Shown here in pieces: positions 6,777 through 15,219 of a DNA stretch of 26,364 nucleotides. This DNA is from Collinsella sp. (GTDB lineage Bacteria; Actinomycetota; Coriobacteriia; Coriobacteriales; Coriobacteriaceae). The position numbers and the translations under genes were made by a program. Location of the stretch: positions 1 to 26,364 of the forward strand of contig DXZQ01000031.1 in NCBI GenBank assembly GCA_019419585.1, written 5' to 3'. How positions within the stretch are numbered: position 1 is the stretch's first letter; every line of letters begins with the position of its first letter. The notes below the pieces were generated by a model that made no database searches, was not told the origin of the DNA, and was given only the letters and a program-made list of their open reading frames with translations.

Positions 6777-7313
6777 GTGTCTCGTATCGGTAATAAGCCT
6801 GTCCAGATTCCCGCCGGAGTCGAAGTGGCAGTCAACGGCAACAACGTTGTCGTCAAGGGCCCCAAGGGCCAGCTCGAGCTCGATGTCTTTGAGAAGCTCG
6901 CTATCAACGTCGAGGACAACGTCCTCACCGTTTCCCGTCCCGACGACGAGCGTGAGACCCGTGCCCGCCACGGCCTCACCCGCGCCCTCATCCACAACAT
7001 GGTTGTCGGCGTTTCCGAGGGCTTCGAGAAGAAGCTCGAGCTCGCCGGCGTCGGTTACCGCGTGCAGCAGAAGGGTAAGAACCTCGAGTTCTCCCTGGGC
7101 TTCTCGCACCCCGTGATCGTCGAGGCTCCCGAGGGCATCACCTTCGAGGTTCCCGATAACACCCACGTGAACGTCAAGGGTATCAACAAGCAGCAGGTCG
7201 GTCAGATCGCCGCTGAGATCCGCGGCCATCGTCCTCCCGAGCCTTACAAGGGCAAGGGTATCCACTACGTTGGCGAGCACATCCGCCGCAAGCTGGGTAA
7301 GGCCGCCAAGTAG
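6777..7313 (+). CDS. rplF: Large-subunit ribosomal protein uL6
   Basis: This 178-residue protein has the L6 N-terminus SRIGNKPVQIP, GYRVQQKGKNLEFSLGFSHP in the middle, and a C-terminal PPEPYKGKGI motif. L6 binds 23S rRNA near the factor-binding site. The start is GTG at 6777 behind AAGGAG, because no ATG fits the conserved N-terminus. It lies between rpsH and rplR as usual. Confidence 0.97.
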   Translation: MSRIGNKPVQIPAGVEVAVNGNNVVVKGPKGQLELDVFEKLAINVEDNVLTVSRPDDERETRARHGLTRALIHNMVVGVSEGFEKKLELAGVGYRVQQKGKNLEFSLGFSHPVIVEAPEGITFEVPDNTHVNVKGINKQQVGQIAAEIRGHRPPEPYKGKGIHYVGEHIRRKLGKAAK

Positions 7314-7338
7314 TCGTAACCGACTCACTCGCATAAGA

Positions 7339-7360
7339 CCAGCACCCCGTCAGGTGCTGG
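7339..7360 (+). other. Hairpin between rplF and rplR
   Basis: CCAGCACC and GGTGCTGG form a perfect 8-bp stem with a 6-base loop. A short T-run (about 5) follows 13 bases later, too far for a standard terminator. It is probably an intercistronic mRNA structure or a weak attenuator. Confidence 0.5.
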
Positions 7361-7388
7361 CAAGATCAACCTTTTTAGGAGTTTACGT

Positions 7389-7757
7389 ATGAACAAGCAT
7401 AAGGCGAAGCTGGAAGGCCTCAAGCGTCGTCAGCGTCGTGTTCGCGGCAAGGTCTCGGGTACCTCCGAGCGTCCGCGTCTTCGCGTGACCCGTACTAACG
7501 CCAACATCTATGCCCAGATCATCGACGACAGCAAGGGCTCCAGCCTGACGCTCGTCTCTGCCTCGACCCTCGAGGCCGAGTTCAAGGGCACCCACACCTC
7601 GAACAAGGAGGCTGCGGAGAAGGTCGGTCAGCTCGTTGGCAAGCGCGCCATCGAGGCCGGCATCACCAAGGTCGCCTTCGATCGCGGTGGCCGTATCTAC
7701 CATGGCCGCGTCAAGGCCCTCGCCGACGGTGCTCGTGCCGCCGGTCTCGAGTTCTAG
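7389..7757 (+). CDS. rplR: Large-subunit ribosomal protein uL18
   Basis: This 122-residue, very basic protein carries RPRLRVTRTNANIYAQIIDD and ends in FDRGGRIYHGRVKALADGAR, as L18 does. It binds 5S rRNA together with L5. TAGGAG lies before the ATG. rpsE starts 14 bases after its stop. Confidence 0.97.
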   Translation: MNKHKAKLEGLKRRQRRVRGKVSGTSERPRLRVTRTNANIYAQIIDDSKGSSLTLVSASTLEAEFKGTHTSNKEAAEKVGQLVGKRAIEAGITKVAFDRGGRIYHGRVKALADGARAAGLEF

Positions 7758-7771
7758 GAGGTATGTAGCAC

Positions 7772-8296
7772 ATGGCTCGTAATCAGAAGCAGCAGCGCGA
7801 GGCCTCCGAGTTCGAGGAGCGCGTCGTTTACATCAACCGCGTGTCGAAGACCGTCAAGGGTGGTCGTCGCATGAGCCTCGTCGCTCTCGTCGTCGTTGGC
7901 GACGGCAAGGGCAACGTCGGCGTTGGCATGGGCAAGTCCGCTGAGGTGCCCATGGCCATCTCCAAGGCGTCTCTCGATGCCAAGAAGAACATGTTCCACG
8001 TGCCGGTGACCGATCAGGGCACCATTCCGCACGAGGTTCTCGGTCACTTTGGTGCCGGCCGCATCATCATCAAGCCCGCTGTCGAGGGTACCGGCGTTAT
8101 CGCCGGCGGCGCTGTGCGTCCCCTCTTCGAGCTTGCTGGCATCAAGAACGTCCTGTCCAAGTCCCTCGGTACCGACAACGGCCTCAACATCATCAAGGCT
8201 GCCGTCGAGGGCCTCAAGGAGCTCTCCAGCCCTGAGGACGTCGCGGCTCGCCGTGGCCTGACGGTCTCCGAGATGTTCGTCGGTAAGGAGAACTAA
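7772..8296 (+). CDS. rpsE: Small-subunit ribosomal protein uS5
   Basis: This 174-residue protein shows the S5 double-stranded-RNA-binding region near residues 15-80 (RVSKTVKGGRRMSLVALVVV) and the C-terminal fold with EGTGVIAGGAVRPLFELAGI. S5 is at the 30S neck and affects decoding accuracy. GGAGGT precedes the ATG, and rpmD starts two bases after its stop. Confidence 0.97.
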   Translation: MARNQKQQREASEFEERVVYINRVSKTVKGGRRMSLVALVVVGDGKGNVGVGMGKSAEVPMAISKASLDAKKNMFHVPVTDQGTIPHEVLGHFGAGRIIIKPAVEGTGVIAGGAVRPLFELAGIKNVLSKSLGTDNGLNIIKAAVEGLKELSSPEDVAARRGLTVSEMFVGKEN

Positions 8297-8298
8297 GC

Positions 8299-8481
8299 AT
8301 GGCTGACACCATCAAGATCAAGCAGGTCCGCAGCACCAACGGTTGCAAGCAGGACCAGGTCCGTACTGTCCGTGCCCTCGGTCTCCACAGGATCCGCGAG
8401 GTTCGCGAGATTGCTGACAACGAGTCCGTCCGCGGCATGATCTTCAAGGTCAAGCACCTTGTCGAGATTGTAGAGGAGTAG
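8299..8481 (+). CDS. rpmD: Large-subunit ribosomal protein uL30
   Basis: This 60-residue protein matches bacterial L30, with IKIKQVRSTNGCKQDQ near the N-terminus and LGLHRIREVREIADNE in the middle. It starts two bases after rpsE and ends three bases before rplO, so translation is probably coupled. Confidence 0.95.
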   Translation: MADTIKIKQVRSTNGCKQDQVRTVRALGLHRIREVREIADNESVRGMIFKVKHLVEIVEE

Positions 8482-8484
8482 CAA

Positions 8485-8934
8485 ATGCAGCTTCACGATC
8501 TTACTCCCGCGCTCGGTTCCACCAAGAACCGCAAGCGCGTCGGCCGTGGCAATTCTTCGGGTCACGGCACCACTTCTGGCCGCGGCCAGAAGGGCCAGGG
8601 TTCCCGCTCTGGCGGCACCAAGGGTGCCGGCTTCGAGGGTGGCCAGACTCCGCTGGCTATGCGCCTGCCCAAGCTTCCGGGCTTCCGCAACCCCCGTCGT
8701 ATCGAGTACACCGCTGTTAACGTTGAGCGTCTCGAGCGTAAGTTCGAGGACGGCGCTGTGATCGACGGTGCCGCTCTTAAGGCCGCTCGCATCACCAAGA
8801 GCGAGTTCGAGCCCGTCAAGGTGCTCGGCAATGGTGAGCTCACCAAGAAGTTCACGGTCAAGGTCGACAAGGTCAGCGCTTCTGCGCAGGCCAAGATCGA
8901 GGCCGCCGGCGGAAAGGTCGAGCTGCCGTGCTAA
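8485..8934 (+). CDS. rplO: Large-subunit ribosomal protein uL15
   Basis: This 149-residue protein has the glycine/lysine/arginine-rich N-terminal extension of L15, with RVGRGNSSGHGTTSGRGQKG, followed by RLPKLPGFRNP. L15 is an early assembly protein of the 50S subunit. The secY start codon overlaps its last codons by 7 bases. Confidence 0.97.
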   Translation: MQLHDLTPALGSTKNRKRVGRGNSSGHGTTSGRGQKGQGSRSGGTKGAGFEGGQTPLAMRLPKLPGFRNPRRIEYTAVNVERLERKFEDGAVIDGAALKAARITKSEFEPVKVLGNGELTKKFTVKVDKVSASAQAKIEAAGGKVELPC

Positions 8935-10214
8935 ATGGTCTTAAGAATGCTTTCCGCATCAAAGAATTGCGCGAAAAGATTCTTTTTACCATAGCTATGC
9001 TCGTCGTGTACCGCATTGGTGCGCACGTTCCTGTGCCCGGCATTCCCTTCCAGGGGATGCTGGGCCTTTTCTCGACCGATAACAATTCGGTCGCCGCAGG
9101 TGCTATGGCCCTCCTGAATCTTTTCTCTGGCGGCGCTTTGAGCTATGTGTCGGTGTTTTCGCTGGGCATCATGCCTTACATCACCAGCTCGATCATCCTC
9201 CAGATGCTCCAGGCCGTCGTGCCTTCCCTGCATGAGCTTGCCCGCGAGGGCGAGGTCGGTCAGACCAAGATTACGCAGTATTCGCGTTACCTCACCCTGG
9301 CTCTGGCAATCCTCAACTCCGTGGGTTACCTCTTCCTCTTTAAGAGCTTCGGCATCAGCTTTAATGGCGCCGGCGCTCCCGAGATCATCTTCGACCTCAT
9401 GATCGTCGGTACGCTCACTGCGGGCGCCATGCTGATCATGTGGATTGGTGAGCTCATCACCCAGCGCGGTATCGGCAATGGCATGTCGCTGATCATCTTC
9501 GCGAACATCATGGCCGGTCTGCCGCAGGCTATCTTCTCCAGCACTGAGGGCAACGCCGGTGGCATCATCACCATGGTGATCATCTGCGCCATCATCCTGC
9601 TGGTTATCCCGCTGATTGTTTTCCTTGAGCGCGGCCAGCGCCGCATCCCGGTCTCCTACGCCAAACGCGTCGTGGGCCGTCGTATGATGGGTGGCCAGAC
9701 CACCTACCTGCCCATCAAGGTCAACACCGCGGGTGTCGTGCCGATCATCTTCGCTTCGGCGCTGCTGTACTTCCCGGCTCAGATTGCCGTGTTCTTCCCC
9801 GGCATCGGCTGGATCCAGGCAGTTGCCTCCGCGCTTTCGACCGGTTGGCTCAACTGGGTGCTTAACGTTGTCCTCATCGTGTTCTTCGCGTACTTCTACA
9901 CCTCCATGGTGTTCAACCCCGATGACACGGCCGACAACCTTAAGAAGCAGGGCGGCTTTATTCCGGGCGTGCGTCCGGGTAGGGCTACCGCGGCCTACAT
10001 CAAGAACGCGCTCAACAAGATCACGCTTCCCAGCGCTGTCTTTTTGGCGCTCATCGCCATCGTGCCTTCGATCATCTTCTCCTTCACGGGTAACCATCTG
10101 ATCCAGGCATTTGGCGGCACGTCCATCCTCATCATGGTCGGCGTCGTGCTCGACACAGTCGATAAGCTCGAAGGCCAGATCAAGATGTATGATTACGATG
10201 GATTCTTTAAATAG
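8928..10214 (+). CDS. secY: SecY, protein translocase channel subunit
   Basis: This 428-residue membrane protein has the ten hydrophobic segments expected of SecY. It carries PVPGIPFQ near the first external loop, GIMPYITSSIILQ (plug/TM2 region), GIGNGMSLIIFANI, and a C-terminal FIPGVRPGRATAAYI loop. SecY forms the inner-membrane pore for protein export with SecE and SecG. The GTG at 8928 is chosen because the nearby ATG at 8935 is out of frame, and the GTG gives the expected N-terminus LNGLKNAFRIKELR. It overlaps the end of rplO by 7 bases, indicating translational coupling. adk follows after 18 bases. Confidence 0.97.
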   Translation: MLNGLKNAFRIKELREKILFTIAMLVVYRIGAHVPVPGIPFQGMLGLFSTDNNSVAAGAMALLNLFSGGALSYVSVFSLGIMPYITSSIILQMLQAVVPSLHELAREGEVGQTKITQYSRYLTLALAILNSVGYLFLFKSFGISFNGAGAPEIIFDLMIVGTLTAGAMLIMWIGELITQRGIGNGMSLIIFANIMAGLPQAIFSSTEGNAGGIITMVIICAIILLVIPLIVFLERGQRRIPVSYAKRVVGRRMMGGQTTYLPIKVNTAGVVPIIFASALLYFPAQIAVFFPGIGWIQAVASALSTGWLNWVLNVVLIVFFAYFYTSMVFNPDDTADNLKKQGGFIPGVRPGRATAAYIKNALNKITLPSAVFLALIAIVPSIIFSFTGNHLIQAFGGTSILIMVGVVLDTVDKLEGQIKMYDYDGFFK

Positions 10215-10232
10215 GCTAGAGGAGGATTGCTC

Positions 10233-10859
10233 ATGAACCTCGTATTGCTCGGAGCTCCGGGTGCCGGTAAGGGCACCGTCGCACAGGAGCTCGTCGCCGA
10301 GTTTGGCGTCGCCCACATTTCCACGGGCGACCTGCTGCGTGCTGCCGTCAAGGGTGGCACCGAGCTTGGTATTCAGGCTAAGAAGTACATGGACGCTGGC
10401 GAGCTCGTTCCCGACCAGCTCGTGATCGACCTTGTCAAGGAGCGCCTTGCCGCCGATGACGCCCAGCAGGGCTTCATCCTCGACGGCTTCCCGCGCAACA
10501 CCGCACAGGCCGTGACGCTCGATTCCGAGCTCTCCGCCATGGGTCGCGAGATCGATTGTGCTCTTCTGGTCGATGTGGCCCCCGAGGTCATCATCGATCG
10601 TCTGTCTTCGCGTCGCACCTGCCGCGCCTGCGGTTACACCGGCACCGCTGCCGATGCCACCTGCCCCAAGTGCGCAGGCGAGATGTATCAGCGCGACGAC
10701 GACAAGCCTGAGACCATCAAGAACCGTCTCGACGTCTACGAGAAGTCCACGAGCCCGCTCGTCGACTACTATCGTGGCCAGGGTCTGCTCAAGTCGGTCA
10801 ACGGTGACCAGGCTCGCGAGACCGTGTACGGGGATGTCAAAGAGGCTCTCGGTCTATGA
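10233..10859 (+). CDS. adk: Adenylate kinase
   Basis: This 208-residue enzyme interconverts ATP + AMP and 2 ADP. The P-loop is GAPGAGKG (residues 7-14), DGFPRN (84-89) binds AMP, and RRTCRACG begins the lid. The lid has four cysteines (C130, C133, C144, C147), so it should bind zinc, but the gap between the two pairs is only 10 residues against about 16 in familiar zinc-binding Adk proteins. The ATG at 10233 is chosen over a TTG at 10227 because the TTG overlaps the AGAGGAGGA ribosome binding site. The stop overlaps the map start (ATGA). Confidence 0.96.
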   Translation: MNLVLLGAPGAGKGTVAQELVAEFGVAHISTGDLLRAAVKGGTELGIQAKKYMDAGELVPDQLVIDLVKERLAADDAQQGFILDGFPRNTAQAVTLDSELSAMGREIDCALLVDVAPEVIIDRLSSRRTCRACGYTGTAADATCPKCAGEMYQRDDDKPETIKNRLDVYEKSTSPLVDYYRGQGLLKSVNGDQARETVYGDVKEALGL

Positions 10860-11644
10860 TCAAGATTAAGTCTGCAACGCAAATCGAGCAGATGAAGAAG
10901 GCAGGAGCGCTATCTAAGATGGCGCTCCGCCACGTTGGAGCCATGGTGCGCCCCGGCGTTTCCACCTTTGAGCTCGATCAGCTCGCGGAGCAGATTATCC
11001 GCATGCATGGCGGCACCCCGGCCTTTAAGGGTTACGGCGGGTTCCCGGGGACCATTTGCGCATCGATCAACGATGCCGTGGTCCACGGTATTCCCAACCC
11101 CGACATGATCCTGCGCGATGGCGATATCATCTCCATCGATACGGGAGCCGTTGTCGACGGTTGGGTCGGCGATAACGCTTGGACGTTTTTCGTCGGCACC
11201 CCCACGCCCGAAGCCAAGGCTTTGTGCGAGGTCACGCGCGATTGCCTTAAGGCTGCCATCGAGCAGGCTGTTCCCGGTAACCATATCGGGGACGTCGGTT
11301 ATGCCGTTCAGTCCCTCGCCGAGTCTCACGGTTACGGTGTGCTTCGTGATTATGTAGGCCATGGCATTGGCCGCGTGATGCACGAGGACCCCAACGTTCC
11401 TAACTATGGAAAGAAGGGGAGGGGCGTTCGCCTCCAGGCCGGCATGGTCATTGCCATCGAGCCGATGGTTACGATGGGTTCCAACCATGTGAGCACGGGC
11501 TCCGACGGTTGGATTGTTACGACCAACGACCACCTGCCCGCCGCGCACTACGAGAACACCGTCGCCATTACCAATGACGGTCCGGTGGTTCTCACCACCG
11601 ACGCGCAAGGTGCTTGGTGTTCGCTCCAAGGCGGAGAAATGTAA
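10856..11644 (+). CDS. map: Methionine aminopeptidase, type I
   Basis: This 262-residue enzyme removes the initiator methionine from new proteins. The five metal ligands are visible: D95 in SIDTGA, D106 in GDNAWT, H169 in GHGIGR, E202 in AIEPM and E233 in YENT. H77 in VVHGIP is the usual catalytic histidine. The length is close to the short type-I form, with no zinc-finger extension. It overlaps adk by 4 bases (ATGA), the normal order after secY. Confidence 0.97.
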   Translation: MIKIKSATQIEQMKKAGALSKMALRHVGAMVRPGVSTFELDQLAEQIIRMHGGTPAFKGYGGFPGTICASINDAVVHGIPNPDMILRDGDIISIDTGAVVDGWVGDNAWTFFVGTPTPEAKALCEVTRDCLKAAIEQAVPGNHIGDVGYAVQSLAESHGYGVLRDYVGHGIGRVMHEDPNVPNYGKKGRGVRLQAGMVIAIEPMVTMGSNHVSTGSDGWIVTTNDHLPAAHYENTVAITNDGPVVLTTDAQGAWCSLQGGEM

Positions 11645-11680
11645 CAAGTTCCACTTAGTTGTGGAGCCATTACGAAGATA

Positions 11681-11709
11681 TTACGATACGTGCATGCGTA
11701 TTGTAGAAT
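11681..11709 (+). promoter_or_regulatory. Candidate internal promoter before infA
   Basis: The 104 bases between map and infA are AT-rich for this region. TAGAAT at 11704-11709 resembles a -10 element, with TTACGA at 11681-11686 (17 bases apart) as a weak -35. It would let infA and the alpha-operon genes be expressed separately from the spc genes. Confidence 0.35.
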
Positions 11710-11748
11710 ACTCAATCGCTGTCGTTTTCTAGAGAAAGATGATTGCTT

Positions 11749-11967
11749 GTGAAGAAGGAAGACGCAATTGAGCTCGAGGGTACGGTAAAGGAACCGCTGC
11801 CCAACGCCATGTTTAAGGTCGAGCTCGAGAACGGTCATTCGGTTCTGTGCAACATTTCTGGCAAGATCCGAATGAATTACATCCGTATTCTCCCCGGTGA
11901 CAGGGTTGTCGTGGAGCTTTCCCCGTATGACCTGACCCGCGGCCGCATCACCTATCGCTACAAATAG
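11749..11967 (+). CDS. infA: Translation initiation factor IF-1
   Basis: The 72-residue protein is a single OB-fold domain, with KKEDAIELEGTV at the start, ENGHSVLCNISGKIRMNYI in the middle and GRITYRYK at the end. IF-1 binds the ribosomal A site during initiation. The GTG at 11749 gives the usual IF-1 length and N-terminus; an in-frame TTG at 11743 would add two residues. The ribosome binding site (AGAGAAAG) is weak. Confidence 0.96.
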   Translation: MKKEDAIELEGTVKEPLPNAMFKVELENGHSVLCNISGKIRMNYIRILPGDRVVVELSPYDLTRGRITYRYK

Positions 11968-12117
11968 CGGCACGCATACACGCACTCCATTTCCGGCTGC
12001 AGGCTTAGCTCAACCTACGGTCGGATTGTGTGTGAAGACCAGCCATAGTTTTAAACGCCTGCGGCTGGGCGAGTAGATAGTAGGGAAGTAGTTTGAGCGC
12101 TACCGAAAGGAAGAACG

Positions 12118-12231
12118 ATGAAGGTACGTCCTTCGGTCAAGAAGATGTGCGATAAGTGCAAAATCATTAGGCGCCATGGCAAGGTCCTCGTCATTTGCGA
12201 GAACCCCCGTCATAAGCAGCGTCAGGGTTAA
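12118..12231 (+). CDS. rpmJ: Large-subunit ribosomal protein bL36, zinc-binding
   Basis: A 37-residue frame encodes MKVRPSVKKMCDKCK and ends HKQRQG, matching L36. C11, C14, C27 and H32 form the standard zinc site, so this is the zinc-dependent form. AAGGAAG precedes the ATG. The 150 bases between infA and rpmJ hold no gene; a loose CCAGCC/GGCTGG pair (12039-12068) is the only structure seen. rpsM follows 14 bases after the stop. Confidence 0.96.
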   Translation: MKVRPSVKKMCDKCKIIRRHGKVLVICENPRHKQRQG

Positions 12232-12245
12232 GAGAGGAGACTACG

Positions 12246-12620
12246 TTGGCCCGTATTAATGGTGTCGACCTCCCGCGTGAGAAGCGCGTTGAGATCGGTC
12301 TGACCTACATTTACGGCATCGGCCGCACCACTGCGACGAAGATCTGCGTCGAGTGCAACGTTAACGTGGATACGCGCGTTAAGGACCTCACCGAGGATGA
12401 GGTTAACGCCATCCGCGATTATATCGATAAGAACCAGATCATGGTTGAGGGCGACCTCCGCCGTGAGCGCAACCAGAACGTCAAGCGCCTTATGGACATC
12501 GGCTGCAACCGCGGCCTTCGTCACCGCAAGGGCCTCCCGGTCCGCGGCCAGCGCACCCACACTAACGCTCGTACCCGCAAGGGCCCGAAGCGTCAGATCG
12601 GTGCTAAGAAGAAGAAATAA
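12246..12620 (+). CDS. rpsM: Small-subunit ribosomal protein uS13
   Basis: This 124-residue protein starts ARINGVDLPREKR and has YIYGIGRTTA and RGQRTHTNARTRKG, all diagnostic of S13. It lies in the 30S head and contacts the P-site tRNA. The start codon is TTG at 12246 behind GAGAGGAG; no ATG or GTG fits the conserved N-terminus. Confidence 0.97.
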   Translation: MARINGVDLPREKRVEIGLTYIYGIGRTTATKICVECNVNVDTRVKDLTEDEVNAIRDYIDKNQIMVEGDLRRERNQNVKRLMDIGCNRGLRHRKGLPVRGQRTHTNARTRKGPKRQIGAKKKK

Positions 12621-12634
12621 GGAGCGCTAGATAG

Positions 12635-13039
12635 ATGGCTACTGCTAAGAAGAACGTTCGCGCTGCCCGTCTGAAGCGCGCGGACCGTAAGAACATTTCC
12701 GTGGGCCAGGCTCACATTCGTTCTACGTTCAACAACACGATCGTTTCGATCACCGATCCCCAGGGCAACGTCATTTCCTGGAAGTCGGCTGGCCAGGTGG
12801 GCTTCAAGGGCTCCCGTAAGTCCACGCCGTTCGCTGCCCAGATGGCTGCCGAGGCTGCTGCCAAGCAGGCCATGGAGCACGGTATGAAGAAGGTTTCCGT
12901 CTTCGTCAAGGGCCCCGGCTCCGGTCGTGAGACCGCCATCCGCTCCCTCCAGGCTGCTGGCCTCGAGGTCTCGAGCATCCAGGACAAGACCCCCATCCCG
13001 CACAACGGCTGCCGCCCCAAGAAGCGTCGCCGCGTGTAA
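12635..13039 (+). CDS. rpsK: Small-subunit ribosomal protein uS11
   Basis: This 134-residue protein has the S11 core AHIRSTFNNTIVSITD and FVKGPGSGRETAIRSLQAAG, and the typical basic ending RPKKRRRV. It lies on the 30S platform. AAGGAG lies just before it, and it sits between rpsM and rpsD as expected. Confidence 0.97.
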   Translation: MATAKKNVRAARLKRADRKNISVGQAHIRSTFNNTIVSITDPQGNVISWKSAGQVGFKGSRKSTPFAAQMAAEAAAKQAMEHGMKKVSVFVKGPGSGRETAIRSLQAAGLEVSSIQDKTPIPHNGCRPKKRRRV

Positions 13040-13058
13040 CTGAAAGGATCGTATCAAT

Positions 13059-13655
13059 ATGGCAATCGACAGGACTCCTGTTCTTAAGCGCTGCCGTCAG
13101 CTCGGGATCGATCCCGCTGAGCTCGGTTACAGCAGCAAGAAGGAATCTATCCGTCAGCCCAAGCGCCGTCGCAAGGAATCTGAGTACGGCATGCAGCTGC
13201 GCGAGAAGCAGAAGGTCAAGTTCATCTATGGCGTTCTGGAGAAGCAGTTCCACGGCTACTTCAACAAGGCCCGCAAGATGAACGGCGTCACCGGTGAGAA
13301 CCTCATGATCATCCTTGAGTCTCGCCTCGACAACGTCGTCTTCCGTCTTGGCTTCGCCCGCACCCGCAAAGAGGCTCGTCAGTCCGTCCGTCACGGTCAC
13401 TTCACCGTGAACGGCAAGCGCGTGGACATCCCGTCCTACCGCGTCAAGGCCGGCGACGTCGTCGCTGTCGGCGAGAAGTTCCGTGACCTCCTCCCCATCA
13501 AGGAGGCCCTGATTTCCTCCGAGCGCTTTGAGGTCCCTGGCTGGCTCGAGGTCGATATCGAGAAGCTGTCTGGTAACGTGCTCGCTCTGCCGACGCGTGA
13601 GCAGATCAGCGGTGATATCAACGAGCAGCTCATCGTCGAGCTCTACTCTAAGTAG
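13059..13655 (+). CDS. rpsD: Small-subunit ribosomal protein uS4
   Basis: This 198-residue protein has the S4 RNA-binding domain near residues 89-150, with LESRLDNVVFRLGFA and VRHGHFTVNGKRVDIPS. S4 starts 30S assembly and in some bacteria represses the alpha operon. Only one cysteine is seen in the N-terminal region (RCRQLG), so this is the zinc-free form, unlike S14 and L36 here. rpoA follows after 32 bases. Confidence 0.97.
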   Translation: MAIDRTPVLKRCRQLGIDPAELGYSSKKESIRQPKRRRKESEYGMQLREKQKVKFIYGVLEKQFHGYFNKARKMNGVTGENLMIILESRLDNVVFRLGFARTRKEARQSVRHGHFTVNGKRVDIPSYRVKAGDVVAVGEKFRDLLPIKEALISSERFEVPGWLEVDIEKLSGNVLALPTREQISGDINEQLIVELYSK

Positions 13656-13687
13656 TCCATCCGGGCTGCTGAGGCTGGAGGTAATAC

Positions 13688-14629
13688 ATGTCAGAATTCA
13701 TTAGGCCTCAGGTTCAGGTCGAAGAGATCAACGAGACGTCTGCTCGTGTCTCCGTCGAGCCGCTCGAGCGTGGTTACGGCGATACGCTGGGTAACTCCCT
13801 TCGTCGCGTTCTTCTGTCCTCGCTCGAGGGTGCCGCCGTCGAGGCTATTCAGATCGATGGTGCGCAGCACGAGTTCATGACCATCCCTAACATGGTCGAG
13901 GATGTCGCCGACATCGTCCTGAATGTCAAGGGTCTTGTCTTCAGGGCTCTCGGCACGACCGACGAGGCGACCGCCACCATCTCGGTTGACGGCCCCTGCG
14001 AGGTCACCGGTGCGGACTTCTTTATTCCGTCCGAGTTTGAGCTGGTCAACCCCGAGCAGCACATCGCTACGCTCACCGAGGGTGGCCATCTCACCATGAG
14101 CATGCGCATCGGCTATGGCCGCGGCTATGTTTCTGGCGAGGCCAACAAGCGCGACAACGATCCCATCGGTGTGATCCACGTCGACTCGCTGTACTCGCCG
14201 GTTTCCCGTTGCGCCAAGCTCGTTGAGGCTTGCCGTGTCGGTCAGCACACCGACTACGACCGCCTTGTCCTCGAGATCGAGACCAACGGCTCCATCGCCC
14301 CGCGCGACGCCGTGGTCCAGGCTGCCAATATCATCAACCAGCATATGGCCGCCTTTATGAACCTTGCCGAGACCCCCGAGGTCGAGGAGGAGGCTTCGAT
14401 CTTCGCTCCCGAGGTCACCAACGACAACGCCGAGCTGGACAAGCAGATCGAGGATCTGGACCTTTCCGTCCGTTCCTACAACTGCCTTAAGCGCGCCAGC
14501 ATTCACTCGGTCCGTCAGCTCGTTGAGTTCTCGGAGAACGATCTGCTCAACATCCGTAACTTCGGTGTTAAGTCGATCGAGGAAGTGAAGGACAAGCTTG
14601 AGTCCATGGGCCTGAGCCTGAAGGCTTAA
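13688..14629 (+). CDS. rpoA: RNA polymerase alpha subunit
   Basis: This 313-residue protein has the assembly domain (GYGDTLGNSLRRVLLSSLEG near residues 29-48) and, after an acidic linker, the C-terminal DNA-binding domain (about 245-313) with LDLSVRSYNCLKRA and IRNFGVKSIEEVKDKL. It dimerises to start polymerase assembly and contacts UP elements and activators. Its place between rpsD and rplQ is standard. GGAGGT precedes the ATG. Confidence 0.98.
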   Translation: MSEFIRPQVQVEEINETSARVSVEPLERGYGDTLGNSLRRVLLSSLEGAAVEAIQIDGAQHEFMTIPNMVEDVADIVLNVKGLVFRALGTTDEATATISVDGPCEVTGADFFIPSEFELVNPEQHIATLTEGGHLTMSMRIGYGRGYVSGEANKRDNDPIGVIHVDSLYSPVSRCAKLVEACRVGQHTDYDRLVLEIETNGSIAPRDAVVQAANIINQHMAAFMNLAETPEVEEEASIFAPEVTNDNAELDKQIEDLDLSVRSYNCLKRASIHSVRQLVEFSENDLLNIRNFGVKSIEEVKDKLESMGLSLKA

Positions 14630-14659
14630 TGCTTCGCATATTTGAGGAGAAACTAGACC

Positions 14660-15127
14660 ATGCGTCACAACGTTAAGAAGGGCCTGAAGCTCGGCACCGA
14701 TGCGAGCCACACCAAGGCCATGAAGAAGAGCCTTGCTAAGGCCCTCTTCGAGAACGACCGCATCAAGACCACCGAGACCCGCGCTAAGGCGCTGCGTTCG
14801 GTCGTCGACCCGATCATCACCTGGGCCAAGAAGGGCGACCTGCACTCTCGTCGTCTGGCTATCGCCAAGCTCGGCGATAAGCAGCTCGTTGCCGAGATCT
14901 TCGACAAGGCTGCCCAGGGCATGTGGCAGGATCGCAACGGCGGTTACACCCGCATCATGAAGCTCGGCAACCGCAAGGGCGACAACGCTCCCATCGTTAT
15001 CATGGAGCTCGTCACCGAGCCTTGCACGCCTAAGGCCAAGAAGGCTGCTCCGGCCCCCAAGAAGGCCGCTGCTCCCAAGAAGGTCGAGGCCGTCGAGGAG
15101 GCTCCTGCTGAGGAGACCGCTGAGTAG
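14660..15127 (+). CDS. rplQ: Large-subunit ribosomal protein bL17 with Ala/Lys/Pro/Glu tail
   Basis: Residues 1 to about 120 match L17 (MRHNVKKGLKLGTDASHTKA, then ALFENDRIKTTETRAKALR). The protein then carries about 35 extra residues rich in Ala, Lys, Pro and Glu, ending EEAPAEETAE. This makes it 155 residues against about 120-130 for most L17 proteins. Longer low-complexity L17 tails are known in actinobacteria. It is the last gene of the block and is followed by a strong terminator. Confidence 0.96.
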   Translation: MRHNVKKGLKLGTDASHTKAMKKSLAKALFENDRIKTTETRAKALRSVVDPIITWAKKGDLHSRRLAIAKLGDKQLVAEIFDKAAQGMWQDRNGGYTRIMKLGNRKGDNAPIVIMELVTEPCTPKAKKAAPAPKKAAAPKKVEAVEEAPAEETAE

Positions 15128-15153
15128 ACTTTCCGTCTGCATAGGCTATATTC

Positions 15154-15184
15154 GAGGGGTACGTTCGCGTACCCCTCTTTTTTT
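15154..15184 (+). terminator. Rho-independent terminator of the ribosomal protein block
   Basis: GAGGGGTACG pairs perfectly with CGTACCCCTC around a TTCG tetraloop, followed by seven T. It lies 27 bases after the rplQ stop. This is the clearest terminator in the window. Confidence 0.95.
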
Positions 15185-15219
15185 GTCGCGATACCGTTAC
15201 TTGTTTGTTGGGAGCGCCC

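Noticed and set aside
8931..10316. 461-codon minus-strand frame across secY
   Set aside because: It is antisense to secY, with His/Asp/Glu-rich shadow composition and no ribosome binding site.
13691..15142. 483-codon minus-strand frame across rpoA and rplQ
   Set aside because: It is antisense to certain genes, with a low-complexity Leu/Asp/Val composition typical of shadow frames.
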